From assembly GCF_040939455.1 (NCBI RefSeq), contig NC_134108.1:83620001-83684000 (forward strand): DNA of 64,000 bases, given 5' to 3'. Positions 25,938 to 37,660 of this stretch are shown piece after piece. The stretch's first letter is position 1. Every line of letters begins with the position of its first letter. Source of the DNA: Microcebus murinus (Eukaryota; Chordata; Mammalia; Primates; Cheirogaleidae). The translations under genes were made by a program, and so were the position numbers. The notes beneath the pieces are model-generated. The model was given only the letters and a program-made list of their open reading frames with translations, made no database searches and was not told where the DNA came from.

Positions 25938-26045
25938 GGGCAGGGGGGAGGGCGGAGGGGGGTGGGTATATACATACATAATGAGTGAGATGTGCACCAT
26001 CTGGGGGATGGTCATGATGGAGACTCAGACTTGTGGGGGGAGGGG
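25938..26045 (+). other. G-rich tracts in the L1 3' UTR (possible G-quadruplex)
   Basis: At 25938-25966 four or more runs of at least three G are separated by one to five bases, enough for a quadruplex; a second G run lies at 26035-26045. G-rich polypurine tracts are a known feature of mammalian L1 3' UTRs. Confidence 0.75.
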
Positions 26046-26150
26046 GAAAATGGGCATTTATTGAAACCTTAAAATCTGTACCCCCATAATATGCCAAAAT
26101 AAAAAAAATAAAAATAATAATAATAATTAATAAATAAATAAATAAAAAAT

Positions 26151-26158
26151 AAAAGAGA
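26151..26158. repeat. Candidate 3' target-site duplication of the Alu-L1 unit
   Basis: aaaagaga, matching 22498-22505. Confidence 0.45.
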
Positions 26159-26345
26159 GAATTTCCCAAGAACATCCATAAAGGATTTATGAATGGACTG
26201 GTATTTCACCTATTTCTAGCTGAACCAATAATGATTGAGGAAAGGGCTACAGAAAATATAAAATCTCAAAAGAGGAATGAGTACATATAGAAACGGTGGA
26301 TGGAATAATATTATGTCCTCTACATAGCTATTCTAATTCACAATA
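26159..26345. other. Unassigned spacer
   Basis: Short stretch between L1 and MLT1; no feature recognised. Confidence 0.4.
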
Positions 26346-26801
26346 TGTCTATGTAGTAAGTTGAACAAAGTCCCACCCAAAGATATGTCCTAACCTCCCC
26401 AAATCTGTGCATGTGACCTAATTTGGATAAGGGCCTTTGCAGGTAAAATCAAGTTAAAGAATTTTGAGGAGAGATTATACAGGATTATTGAGTGTGGGAT
26501 TGGAATCCCATAAGTGCCTGCTAAGAGACAGCAGAGGAAAATGCACTAATAAAGAAGAGGGAGCCATGTGAATATGGAGGCACAGATTGCAGTTGTGTGG
26601 CCATAAGCCAAGGAGTGCCTGGAGCCACCGGAAGCTGGAAGTGGCAAGGAAATGTTCTCCCATAGATCCTTTGAAGAGATTATAGCCCTGCTGCTGTCTT
26701 AAGACTTGTGGCCTTCAGAACTATAAGAGAATACATTTATGTTGTTTAACCTAACAAATTTATGATAATTTGTTATGGCAGCCACATTAAATTAATACAG
26801 T
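26346..26801 (+). mobile_element. MLT1 LTR (ERVL-MaLR)
   Basis: MLT1 features in order: 'acaaagtcccacccaaagat', 'tgtcctaacctccc', 'gtgacctaatttggataag', 'gggcctttgcaggta', 'gagccatgtgaatatggagg', 'gccaaggagtgcctggagcc', 'ccggaagctggaagtggcaagg', 'ccttcagaactataagagaa' and 'tttgttatggcagcca'. Nearly full length and solitary. The minus frame at 26475-26663 is chance. Confidence 0.93.
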
Positions 26802-27363
26802 CAAGTGATAAAATTGAGTTCAAAGTACAAAACAACTTGTCCTTGTATGTACAACTGATAATTAGCAGAGTGGAATTCAAAACCAAACCCCTTCTTTTTG
26901 ACTCAGAATCTCCTACCTGTTCTGCTGCTTGCACACCACTGATAGTTTTCAGTTAGATTGGCCCACGACATAATTTCAATGCTTATCTCTTTCACTAAAC
27001 CATAAACTCATTTAATTCAGTGTAGGCTGCTTCCTTATTCTTTCTGCATGCTCACAGTAATCTCTTTTTTTGTACTGTTATAAAAGCAACGATCTCTTTG
27101 TCACCAAACTTCTCTCCTGCAAGCCATCCTTAAAAGGCAGTGAGTTTTATTTTTCTAAATCTCAACATGGATAAAGCTCATCTAGACTATATGTACTCAC
27201 TGTATTGAGTTTTGAGTTTCTAATTTCATTTTTTAGTTTTTGGTACTCCGTCTAACTATCTACCTATCTACATCAAAATCTACATTTATCTTTATATGTA
27301 TATTTCTCTAATCTGCTCCTGCCATATATATGTAACAATGCGAATATAACCCTAAGGGATAAA

Positions 27364-27367
<4 letters not shown>

Positions 27368-27398
<31 letters not shown>
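27368..27398. repeat. (TA)n microsatellite
   Basis: About 15 uninterrupted TA units. Confidence 0.97.
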
Positions 27399-27402
<4 letters not shown>

Positions 27403-29476
27403 AGAACTCTAGGCTATATATAGCTTAATGTATGTAGCAAATTATGTAGGTTTTCTCTAAGTGTACATTATGACCTAACATGTTTGGATTATTGTACTTA
27501 TTTCCTCTGTTTAGAATGTCCTTTACCAATTTTCATTTATCTAATTGTAACCAAGGTTTTTCATTTTGTATTGACCAAAAAAAAAAAAAAATTCCCACAT
27601 CTCTATAGGACAAAAGAGAGAGAGAGAGATGTCTTTTTTCCTTTGCTACAGAGAAACTTTTATATGTACTACAGCATTAAAATATATTACCTTATATTAT
27701 AGTTACTGAATATTAGATTTTAAGATATTGGGAAACTTTAGAATCATTTTACAGCCCGAAAACTCAAAAAAATACCTCTTCAGAATTAAAATGTATTAAT
27801 AGAGCTACTCATGAGAAGGTAAAAGGAACAAAAATGTCTATACAGTTCGTACATAGTGAAGAGTTCACCTAACTCTATTTCACATTCCTCTCTGGCCCTC
27901 GTAGAAATATCTTACTTGGTAAACAAGATTATCCAGTTCAGACAAACCATGTTATCCTGCCTCAACTTAGTTTCATATTGTAATGTGGTAGTAATATCTG
28001 AGGATGATGCTAAAAACAAGCTGTCAGTGTAGGATGATGGGATGGGATTTATAGGTGGAAATATTAATCAAAACTGCAGGTGCTATTATAATTAGCTTAA
28101 GAGGCCGACCAGCTTCCTAAGGGCCACTACAAATATCTACGTAACACAGTGTTTCATACTCAGCAGATTGCATGGTTCCTCTTGGTAGAAGATTGGAAAA
28201 TACAGATACAAGATAGCCCTGAGAAAATGTATTATGAGGGAAGTTTAGCAAAAGATTTATAGCCAAAAAACACCTAATTTAAGCTACTTGCTTTGCCTGA
28301 TTTACAAGAATTTCTCTTCCCAAACTGTTGTCCACTAACACATTGCTAATAAAGAACCAGCCCAATTTCATAATGAATGACAATCAGACTTAGCCTGGGA
28401 CTCAGGTTTGCTGGCAAAGATAGCTAGCTGTCCACCACTAAATTATATTTCCCCGTGCAACAACTCATAATTATTACCAAAAATTAGCTTCCAAGTTTTA
28501 TGCTTCTCAAACCATTTGCAATTATGTGTGGCTTCGTAACTGACCTCTTACCAATGAAACATTAGTGCATGAGTGGAAGTGATGTGTGTACTTCTAGGCT
28601 GGGCCCACAACAATATCTCAAGGTCCTTCATTTTATTCTTATCTTTCAAGTACCTGGAATGAAATAAACCTCCAAGACAACCTCAGAGAATGTTTTGTTC
28701 AAAATGTCAGGGGCTCTGTCTGCCAGGATCTCATAATCATGCACAAAGGAAGATCATCTGCTGAACCTCTCCTGGTATAAAGCAAGAGTAAGAAAGAGAC
28801 TTATGTTGCTTTCAGACAGTTGAAGTTCCCTCTGTCATATCAGTTAGATTGCTCTAAAACAATATTTTTGTACATCAAAAAAGAAAAGTAACCATAAAAA
28901 ATAAAAAGATGAAGAATGCACGAAGAATCACGCCAATAATTGAAAGAAAACTTTGACTACTTAGAAATAATAACAAATATTTAAAGAAAATAAAATGGCT
29001 TGGTATAAACCAATACAGTATATGAAGAAAATATTTTAAAATTTTTGGAATTCAAGAATTAAGAAGAAAATTCCATGTATATCTACGCAAAATAATAATA
29101 ATCAAACCTCTGACAAATATTTAAAATATGACTGACCTCATAACTTTCAATACTAGTAGTTAGTTCTTTAAGAACAGGAGATAAATTCCACAAACTACTC
29201 AGAGAAAAATAAATATTCAAGGGTTTTAAACTCAGACAGTTTTTTTCTATTAAATGGAAATTTTACATGCACATATTTTCAAACATATGGAAAAAAATTT
29301 TAGAGGATGGAGAATATTTCTTGAACAAAACAAATAAGCAAAACCACTCAAAACTATTTAAGGATAGACTAGTCTAAGATAAAAGAGAACAGAAGATTTT
29401 AGAAGGAATATATTGAACAGATATGGGAACTTCTGCAAATACTTGTGGTCTTGGAGAATTTAAAAATTATGTCAAT

Positions 29477-29526
29477 TTATATATATATATATAAAATTGT
29501 GTGCGTGTGTATATATATATACATAT
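29477..29526. repeat. Compound (TA)n-(TG)n-(TA)n microsatellite
   Basis: TA units, a short GTGTGCGTGTGT core, then TA units again. Confidence 0.93.
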
Positions 29527-29964
29527 AATTGTAAGGAAAAATGATTAGAAACTTCAACTAAAAGCAAAATCCCAACAATAACAGAAACATGATGGTAATC
29601 ATATTGTGCTATTGATTATTCCATTTATTTTATTTAGAAAAACATAAGAAGGTAATAACTACTTAATATATCCATTATTTCAAACCAGCTATAGACAAAG
29701 CATATAATCTCATGGTCACAGAACAGAAAGAAATATTATATAGCATATCATAATATAATTAATTATAAGTCCAAATGTTTATGAAAAATGTATAAACATA
29801 GACATGGTAAGAAAAGAGTAAAGCAAGATGATCTCAAACACATGGAAATAACAGCACATTTTTACCATAGCAGAACAAAAAGGGTGATTGATAATCACAC
29901 AGCAATAAAAACCAACAAACTAGACATTAAAAGTCAACAACAACAGCGCTCACTAAAATCCCCC

Positions 29965-30325
29965 AACACTCCTTTTAGGACCTTTGTATTTGCTGTTCTT
30001 TTGCCTAGAAGGAACTCCTCCAAGATGCTCACATTTTTTCATCTCAACATTTCCATCTTTGTCCAAACATGACCTTCTCAGGAGGGGCTTAACTGACTCT
30101 GCTGTTCAAATTGCTCACTCTAGCACTTTCTATCATCCTCAACTCTTTTATTTTTCTTTATATAATTTATGTATATATGTGTACATATAATCTATCTGCT
30201 TTTGCTAGAATATAAACCAGAATATTTTTCTTAATATTTTTACTGATACATCCCTAATGGCCTAGAAAAATTTCTCTGACATGATAGGAGATCAGTATAT
30301 GTTTGCTGGATGAAATAATAAAGTA
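29965..30325 (+). repeat. L2 LINE 3' fragment
   Basis: 'cctttgtatttgctgttctt', 'tgcctagaaggaactcctcc', 'agatgctcaca', 'gaccttctcagga' and 'tttgctggatgaaataata' follow L2 order up to its tail-end 'gtttgttgaatgaatga' region. Confidence 0.75.
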
Positions 30326-30589
30326 ATGAACATATATAACTAAAGTATTTATGTTTGGCATTGACCATGCTTGAAATTGATTAAATTGCTCGAATATCTG
30401 TTGGAATTTTAAGAATACATTTCATATTCTCATGTACGTTAGGTCATAAAAAAATTTAGTTTTAACTGAGAGAGATATCTATTAATCAAATAATTATACA
30501 AACAAATCTAAACTATCAATCTAAAAAATATTTTGGAGAGAGGGTATTTGATAATCAAGCTGAGAACTGTAAGTTGTCAAGAAATTATC

Positions 30590-30985
30590 ACATCTAAGGG
30601 GGAAAGAAAGAGAATTATAGATAGAAGGAATTCCACATAATAAATCCTATGATGGGAGAATCCATGGTGAGGACAAGGGTTAGAAAGGAGGCCTATTTGG
30701 AGAAACTTTACAACTGTATGGTTATGACATTGTAGTAACTTATAGCATATTAATAGAGGTCTAGGAAAGTTAACAGATTGGAAATAATTTTAAGGTAAAA
30801 AATAAGACTTGTATTGAATTAAATATATCAATATGAGGTTGAAAAAATAAGGATATGTCAAGACTGATTTCCAGATTATTTCATTCAAATTTGTGTAGAC
30901 AATAGCATCATTAATTTAAATGTGAACTACAGGAAGAGATTCAGGGAAAAAGGGATAAAGGGAAAAACTTTAATTATTTACACCT
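30590..30985 (+). repeat. Possible ancient mammalian repeat (same family as 8756-9660)
   Basis: 'atgaggttgaaaaaataagg', 'gtcaagactgatttcca' and 'gggaaaaaggg' resemble the later part of the old repeat suspected at 8756. Weak. Confidence 0.3.
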
Positions 30986-31433
30986 TAAGGCATCAAAGAA
31001 TATTATTGAGTAAGAAACAGAGACAGTTGAAAATAAACAAATACCTGATGCTCAAAATAATCATTTTATGAACCATCTAAAAATAGACAGTAAAGGAAAT
31101 CTTGGATGCAAATTAATTTTACCAAGTATGAGATTATCTAGGTCCCAAGTAAATGATATTTCCATGATATCACCTAGACCTAGGCCTATCATTCTCAAAG
31201 TCCTGTCCTGAGACCCTCAAATACATTGTGTGTAAGTAAAGACAATGAGTCTGTCTGTCTGCAAAGGAGAAAAAGGAGGGCAAGGAAAGAAAAAAAAAAA
31301 AGAAAAGAAAAGAAAACATCAAACAGGAAGAAAAACGGGAGTGACTTGTTAAAGTAAAAAAGCAAAATCAAGAGTAAGAGTGAATTGTAAGAAGGAGTCA
31401 GTAGAAGACAGCAAAATTAATGATATTAAAAAA
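30986..31433. other. Unassigned DNA with an A/G-rich end
   Basis: No gene. An impure A/G tract (31263-31316) precedes the small L1 insertion. Confidence 0.45.
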
Positions 31434-31442
31434 AAAACTGAG

Positions 31443-31520
31443 GGGGGCATGGGCAATATAAGTAACCTAACACTTGTACCCCCATAATACGCTAAAATAA
31501 AATAAAAAAAACAAGAAAAG
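31443..31520 (+). mobile_element. 78-base L1 3' end insertion
   Basis: Only the last part of a lemur-type L1 3' UTR is present ('gtaacctaacacttgtaccc', 'ccataatacgctaaaataaa'). It is flanked by the duplication aaaactgag at 31434-31442 and 31521-31529. An extreme 5' truncation, but a complete insertion. Confidence 0.88.
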
Positions 31521-31671
31521 AAAACTGAGATGAACACAGAAAAATATTTGTACTTACCAACAATAAGGTGACTCCCTGCCAAAAGCAAATGAATGCGCCA
31601 AGTGGAAACTAGTTATTTCCACAATTTAGGGCATACTTACTAGGAAATTGTATTTAGGATTCTGAATAGTA

Positions 31672-32120
31672 CCATGTTTCCCTGAGAATAAGACAGGGTC
31701 TTATATCTATTTATTTTTCCTCAAGAAGACACCCTAGGGCTTATTTTCAGGGGATGTGTTATTTTTTTAAGTAGGGTAAAACAACCTACATTTATTCAAA
31801 TATAGTTAAGTCACCTTCTTCTCAAATATAATCATAACTCTCCAAACCCTGAATTCCATCCTGAATTTCTTGTGACTCTATTTTCTTTAGAACCATTGGC
31901 CCCAATTACTCATGTAGAGCAATAGAGCTCTCACGGGGCAGATGAGAAGGGTTCATCTTCTTTACCGCTCCATGATGGAATGCATGGGTTGTACAGATAT
32001 GCTGCGTAGACACGCACATCACTAGGTCTTATTTTCAGGGTAGGGCTTATATTGTGCAAATGCTTAGAAATCCAGATAGGGCTTATTTTATGGGTAGGTC
32101 TTATTGTCAGGGAAACGCGG
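31672..32120. mobile_element. TA-flanked non-autonomous DNA transposon (MITE)
   Basis: A 449-base element with terminal inverted repeats of about 23 bases. Left starts 'ccatgtttccctgagaataa'; right end read in reverse starts 'ccgcgtttccctgacaataa'. TA dinucleotides flank both ends (31670-31671 and 32121-32122). Internally the words 'gggcttat' and 'ggtcttat' recur near both ends in inverted arrangement. No transposase remains. TA duplication suggests a Tc1/mariner-superfamily driver. I remember related '...aaaataagac' elements from other mammals but cannot give a family name. Confidence 0.85.
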
Positions 32121-32122
32121 TA

Positions 32123-33848
32123 TGTGCATGCGTCACCTCTGTTTCTTCAAGTCTGCATTTTCAACTTTAGTCTATGTTCAGATATTTAATCTTGTTCCCA
32201 GAGGGAAGCAATAATCTCTTCCTTCATTTTCCTTTTCAGAATAAAATTCTAAGTAGATGACAATTTACAGTGATGATTTAGGTAACTTTTCTCCTCAACT
32301 CTTTTGAAATTTGAATGTTCTCATCAAGATTGGTGAGGATTTGTTTCCCAAATCATCTGCTTTAGTTATTTTTGATTCCTTAACTTGCAATAGCAGTAAG
32401 ACTTTCCATAAAACATCTGAATATTAAAATCAAAGTCAGTATTATTCTCTTCTAGTTTTTACTTGGAGTAATGAATTCAAAACACAAATAAGAACCTTGA
32501 TCATATTAATCCTGTGTTCAGATGCAGTTAGATAATCCACCGCAGGACCAAATATGGAGTCATTTATAATTTCTGATTTTGACTTGATTGTCATTGATTC
32601 TTTGCCTGCAAAAATCTAATCTACCCTTCATTCATAATCATTTTTACCACATTTGATCGTATTCTCCACAAACTTTCTCTAATGTTGAGTTCTGTGGCCC
32701 CTAGCTTCAAAGATTTTGTGTTTTATTTAATAGCAAAGTGGAAATTAGAAATGTTTACAGATGGCCAATTTGAGAAAAATTCTTTGTTATTTAATTAAAA
32801 TAATTTGTACAGGAACTTGAGGCCTGCAAGTTTACATGGAATATTTTTATTATTATAACAAAATGCATACTGCTTTGTTCTTTGTCTACAATATTCAATT
32901 CTTGATAGTGTTTTTCCCAAACTCTGTTTCCACTCTCCATACAACTTTCTAAAACTTCTTTTGACAGTCAAATGAAACTTAAATAACCATTGCACTCAGC
33001 CTTAAAAATAATTTCAATTCCCTTACAATATGAGTCTAGCAACACAACAGTTATATTGATGCTGTACTCAAGTATTTATGGTGAGTCAATTCAGTTGTTG
33101 TTTGGACCTTAAGTTCACAGTCTTGGAAGATAGATTTAAATACACTGTTCCACAAACTACACATGTAGTTACCTTGGGGTGCTGAAATCTTGTGTTATTT
33201 TCCAATTATAGTGGAAAAAATGCACTCATAGAAGCCCCAGGATATTATACTGAGGACTGAGAGTTATTGCATGAGGTGGACCTTAAGAATAATTAATTTC
33301 TGATTTGCCCCTCTGACTTACCATATACAGAACAAGAGTTGTTACCAATTATGTTACTAATGATGTTCTGCATCAAATTATTTTTTAATTGTACAAAATT
33401 AAAATATAAAAAATATTTTAAGAACGTAACTTTTATTATGAATATTTAGATTTAGGAGTTTGCTAGAGAGTGTAATTTGTTCCCTTCTGCTCTGAGAGTT
33501 TTTTATTCAGGGAATATTCCTCACTGGAATTCTTAGGAATAAAATTTTCTATCTTATTCCATAAATTTAACAATATTTATAATTTACATCAAAGCATGTA
33601 TGTTCAAGCATAAGAGGCTTGATTATCCCAATTCAGGTTATATTAGTACTTAATCTGTCATTATTTTTAAGCCTCAAAAGGAAAGGAAATGTCTTTACCT
33701 CTTACTTAGTCCCTAATATATCTATGGCTATCTGAATATTTTAGTTTCATTAGTATCTAGAAGACAAAGCAACAACTGAAACGACATATCAGGGTTGGAA
33801 CTGAAATAACTTGTGGAAAATTTTTCTTAATATGCAACAAAAATTTAT
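32123..33848. other. Unassigned DNA
   Basis: No gene or repeat family recognised; the minus 66-residue frame at 32795-32995 is unsupported. Confidence 0.45.
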
Positions 33849-33854
33849 CATGTA

Positions 33855-34154
33855 GGCCATGTTCAGTGGCTCATGCCTGTAATCCTAGCACTCTGGGAAG
33901 CCAAGGTGGAAGGGTCCCTTGAGGTCAGGAGTTCAAGACCAGCCTGAGAAAGAGTGAGACCTCGTCTCTAATAAAAATAGATAAAATTAGCTGAGTGTGG
34001 TGGTGTGTTCCTGTAGTCCCATGTACTTGGTAGGTTGAGGGGGAAGTATCGCTTGAGCTCAGGAGTTTGAGGTTTCTGTGGGCTTGGCTGACTCCATGGC
34101 ATTCAAGCCCAGGTAACAGAGTGAAATTTTGTCTTAAAAGAAAAAAGAAAAAAA
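33855..34154 (+). mobile_element. Old full-length Alu
   Basis: Plus-strand dimeric Alu with many changes: 'ggctcatgcctgtaatccta', 'gttcaagaccagcctgagaa', 'tgtagtcccatgtacttgg', and an A/G tail at 34139-34154. Duplication catgta at 33849-33854 and 34155-34160 (possibly longer, blurred by A-rich sequence). Confidence 0.92.
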
Positions 34155-34160
34155 CATGTA

Positions 34161-35082
34161 TTCGCTTCAAAGATTCAAAGAAGCAACTATATGTCATCCC
34201 TTGAAATATATACATCTATATCTATATCTATATCTCCACAAATTATCACAGTGTTAATTTATTTAAATATTATATATAATGGCTAAAGGACTTTATGCAG
34301 ATTCTGCTGTAAACAAAATTTGGAATTTACAGATCCTGCTGTAAACAGAATTTGGAGAAAGTTTACTTGGGTTTCTTTGCAAAATAGAATGTATGATACC
34401 ATTCAAAGAAAGAAACCTTAATAAAAAAATGAAACAAAAATAGAAAAGGCGAAAAGTCTTCATTTACAAAGGAAATGCTATTTTTGGTATTTTTATTTTT
34501 ACTTATATATAAAGACAAAAATACATATAAAACAAAAAATAGATTTTTAGTAGCTTTGATGTCACCAGTCCTTACAAAATGATTCAATATTTCAAAAAGT
34601 TATGACTTTTCTAAACAACTCTTTAAATAGAGACAGACATCTGTTGCCTAGATGAGTTCTTAACAATTTTTGGATAAGAATATTTCCTATCAAGCTATGC
34701 TGCTTTGAATTATTCTATTTGAGCAAGATGAAATGGGTAACACACCAAGTGCTGGACTTTCAACAAACCTTTGTTTTAAGTTATTCCTTGTGCTGGGGTT
34801 GAGGAGAAAGACATTTTATATTAATACTTTCCTACTATCTTAATTTTATCCAAAGGGAAAGTTTTCCTTTTAAACAAGCATACTTGAGAGGAATCCTCTG
34901 CTTTTTGTAGCTCTCTGCAATTAGACACTGAGAAATCTAGAGATCTTTCAAGCGAATTAAGCTTTGTATTGTGCTCTGAAAATAAGCTTGAATAAAATTT
35001 TCATCAAAAACATATTTTACCTGTCACCTAGCAGAGACAACTCCCTGCCTCCAAAACACTGGAATTTATTTCCCAAAGAAAA
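34161..35082. other. Unassigned DNA with two small tandem repeats
   Basis: Holds a TCTATA-type tract (34212-34233) and a 27-base unit repeated in tandem at 34298-34324 and 34330-34356 with two mismatches. No gene recognised. Confidence 0.5.
34298..34356. repeat. Short tandem duplication
   Basis: Two copies of a 27-base unit beginning 'cagatyctgctgtaaaca', offset 32 bases, two differences. Confidence 0.9.
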
Positions 35083-35084
35083 TA

Positions 35085-35453
35085 CAGGTCGAGCATCATT
35101 AACACAAAACTCTGAAACCCAAAATGTTCCAAAATCTGCAAAATTTTGAGTGTTCACATGATGCCACAGTGGAAAATTCTACATCTGATCTCCTGTGAGG
35201 AGTCATAGTCAAAATGCAATCAAAACTGTGTTTCATGAACAAAATTACTTAATATATTGTATAAAATTACCCTTGTGTAGACCATGTTTATATAGTGTTT
35301 ATAAAACATAAAAGAATTTCATGTTTAGAATTGGATCCCATCCCCAAGATATCTCATTATGTACATGAAAATATTCCCAAATCCAAAAAAAAAAAATCCA
35401 AAATTTGAAACACTTCTAGTCTCAAGCATTTCAGATAAGGGATAATCAATCTG
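35085..35453. mobile_element. Tigger-type MITE (MER44/Tigger7-like)
   Basis: A 369-base element with inverted ends 'caggtcgagcatcattaa' and, reversed, 'cagattgattatcccttatc'. TA lies on both sides (35083-35084, 35454-35455). Internal words 'acatgatgccaca', 'tggaaaattc', 'catccccaagatatctcatt' and 'agcatttcagataagggat' match the remembered Tigger consensus. No transposase. Confidence 0.9.
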
Positions 35454-35504
35454 TATCAATTTATTTTATTGTTCGTTTAAAAAATATGGGTAGGCATGGG
35501 CCCA

Positions 35505-36020
35505 CTGCAAAAAAAATTCCATATTTTTCCTAAATCCAATTAAAATTTTTGAAGTATTTGCTCTTTTTGATGTCCAAACATGTAGCTTCCCTTTATGATT
35601 CATCCCTATATGATTAATAATAATCGTATAATGTATATTATAGTTTTTTACTATTTTATAAAATAATATTTAAATAAAAGGATATTAGGTAACATAAATT
35701 AATCATCCCATAGCCTCTTTGTTCTCATGGTTTATATCCACTCAGGAAGAGATCTCCATACAAATGTACCTTATAAATAAGTAATTTGTTTAAACATTTT
35801 ATATAAAGCTACCATTAAACCAAAGAAAAATTACTATAATGGCAAAACTGTAATAATGAATATTCTAAACATTGGTTGCATAACAACTTATTTCTCCTAT
35901 GGCTGTTTTTAGAATTCTATGCAATTCCAAGTATGGATGACATACTTTTAAAATGCAAAGTATCTCTAATTATACTAATTAAATATATCCTGTAACTCAT
36001 ATTATTTGTCTGTAAAATTT
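35505..36020 (+). repeat. Copy A of a diverged direct duplication
   Basis: Shares a long series of landmarks with 36518-36995 in the same order and orientation: 'taaaatttttgaa' (35541), 'ctctttttgatg', 'ggtaacataaattaat' (35688), 'ctctttgttctcatggttta', 'ggcaaaact', 'gctgtttttaraattctatg', 'aagtatggatga' and 'atattatttgt'. The offset is 1000 bases at the left and 978 at the right, so small indels separate them. By eye roughly three quarters or more of bases agree. I do not recognise a repeat family. Confidence 0.85.
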
Positions 36021-36517
36021 CCATATCCAGTTTAAGGGAAAAAATTAATGTGTTATGTCTATTGCTATTAGTGCCCCAATGTCCTGAATTTTTTTGTAAG
36101 AATTTATATCATAAAAATAGGTTTCAATGATGTTAGGATTTTTGGAGAGCAATCAGCACAATTTAAAAAGCACTAATTTTCTCTCTTCAAATAGTGAGAG
36201 ATTTTGTACTTGAGAAAAAATTAATCTAGCTTCAAAAGTATGAGTTTTATTGAAACACAAAATTGAACATGTTTTGAAAAGATATCAAGGCATATAGGCA
36301 TTTTATCTGTATGGGATCTAATTTATTAGTGACAAATGATATTTTAAGCTTTAATATTTAATAAACATATATGCTTATATATTCATTACTTTTCCTTTTG
36401 CAAGCATCTATTTGATAAAAGCAAACTTTTCTAAGTTTTGAATAAATATACAGAAATCATTTGATCATCACAAGTCATGTTCCTTATAGATAAAAGTTAA
36501 ATTCTAGTGGGTTTTAA
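36021..36517. other. Spacer between the duplicated copies, unassigned
   Basis: No gene or repeat family recognised. Confidence 0.45.
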
Positions 36518-36995
36518 AAATTCTATTTCCTAAATTCAGTTAAAATTTTTGAAATATTTACTCTTTTTGATGGCCTAACATGATTTCCTTTAATAGTAAT
36601 ACAATAGTATATATTATAGTTATTTAACTCTTCTATAAAATCAATATTTAAATGAAAGGACCTTAGGTAACATAAATTAATTATTCCATAAGCTCTTTGT
36701 TCTCATGGTTTACATCCACCAAAGAAATATCTTCAAAACAAATATACCATGTAAATATGTAATTTCTATAAACATTTCATATAAACTTCCTATTAAATTA
36801 ACGAAAAATTGCTGTAATAGCAAAACTCTTGTAATTAATATACAAACCAATTGTTCCAAAACAATTCATTTATCTTACTGCTGTTTTTAAAATTCTATGT
36901 AATGCAAAGTATGGATGATGTACCTTTAAAATCCAAGGTACCTATCATTATATTAATGAAGTATATCTTCCAATTTATATTATTTGTTTATAAAA
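36518..36995 (+). repeat. Copy B of the diverged direct duplication
   Basis: See copy A. Counterpart landmarks include 'taaaatttttgaa' at 36541, 'ggtaacataaattaat' at 36666 and 'atattatttgt' at about 36977. Copy B is shorter by about 40 bases. The 61-residue frame at 36705-36890 is not preserved in copy A, so it is not coding. Confidence 0.85.
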
Positions 36996-37454
36996 AGTAA
37001 TAACAACATAATGAATATTGATTTGCAGATGTCAGAAAATTAAAAGATCCTTAACGGACATTATATACTTCAGTAAAACACCTATCACCTATGTCAGTAT
37101 AAAATTACTGCATAAAAATATTTATTGTGTACCCTTTCTTAACAATTTTGTTAACTACTTTGTAAAAATCAATGATTGGCTTTCATTTCTTTTACAATGA
37201 GACACCTAAACTATATAGAGTGTTTTGGTTTTCAAAAATATCAAGTAGAACTAATATTTAGTTACCACTGATAAATGATATACATTCAAGATTTACCAAA
37301 AAAGTGAAGAAGAAAGTATTGATAAATTGATGGCACTGATACAAGTATTTGATTCCATAATAAATATTTGTATTGCCCAAATGGAGAGGTGGATTTGCGT
37401 TACGTGGCAAGTTCATCAGACTTATTGAGTGTGATTACATACAAGATTCTGATT

Positions 37455-37660
37455 TAAGTGTTTTACTTACATTGATACATTATGTCAAAACACCTATGAG
37501 ATAGGTATTATTACAATCTCATTTTTATAGATGATGAAACCTAGACTGAAAGAAATAAGTAACATGTCAAAGATCAAAGGCCAATAAATGTTGGAACTGG
37601 GGTTCAAATTGAAGAATTTGGATCCTGAGTCTGGACTGTTCTTCATTATGTTATTCTGGC
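37455..37660 (-). repeat. MIR SINE
   Basis: Reverse MIR: 'aacacctatgagataggtat', 'tattacaatctcatttttat', 'agatgatgaaacc', then 'aactggggttcaaatt' and 'ctgagtctggactgttctt' in order. Confidence 0.8.

Larger units (their letters stand above)
22670..26150 (+). mobile_element. Young lemur-type L1, 5' truncated
   Basis: A 3.5-kb L1 starting inside the ORF2 endonuclease (frame reads IDHILGHK, then SDHSG at about 22742, the last endonuclease catalytic motif). It continues through reverse transcriptase, the cysteine-rich tail and a lemur-type 3' UTR. That UTR has a G-rich tract (25938-25966), a second G run (26035-26045), 'gtacccccataatatgcc' and AATAAA at 26098, then an A/T-rich tail to 26150. It lacks the 5' UTR, ORF1 and most of the endonuclease, so it cannot mobilise itself. 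The 5' end abuts the deleted Alu with no intervening sequence. Low divergence makes it the youngest L1 in the window. Confidence 0.97.
26802..29964. other. Mostly unassigned DNA
   Basis: Holds an AT dinucleotide run (27368-27398), a short AG run (27614-27629) and TA/TG sequence at 29477-29526. At 28430-28620, phrases such as 'aagtgatgtgtgtacttcta' and 'ggctgggccc' recall a common old mammalian repeat whose family I cannot name. Otherwise no gene or repeat recognised. Confidence 0.4.

Noticed and set aside
25789..26175. 128-residue minus-strand frame
   Set aside because: Antisense to the L1 3' UTR and its A-rich tail; proline and leucine runs come from the G-rich tract.
36705..36890. 61-residue frame in duplication copy B
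   Set aside because: Not preserved in copy A, so the duplication is not a gene duplication on this evidence.
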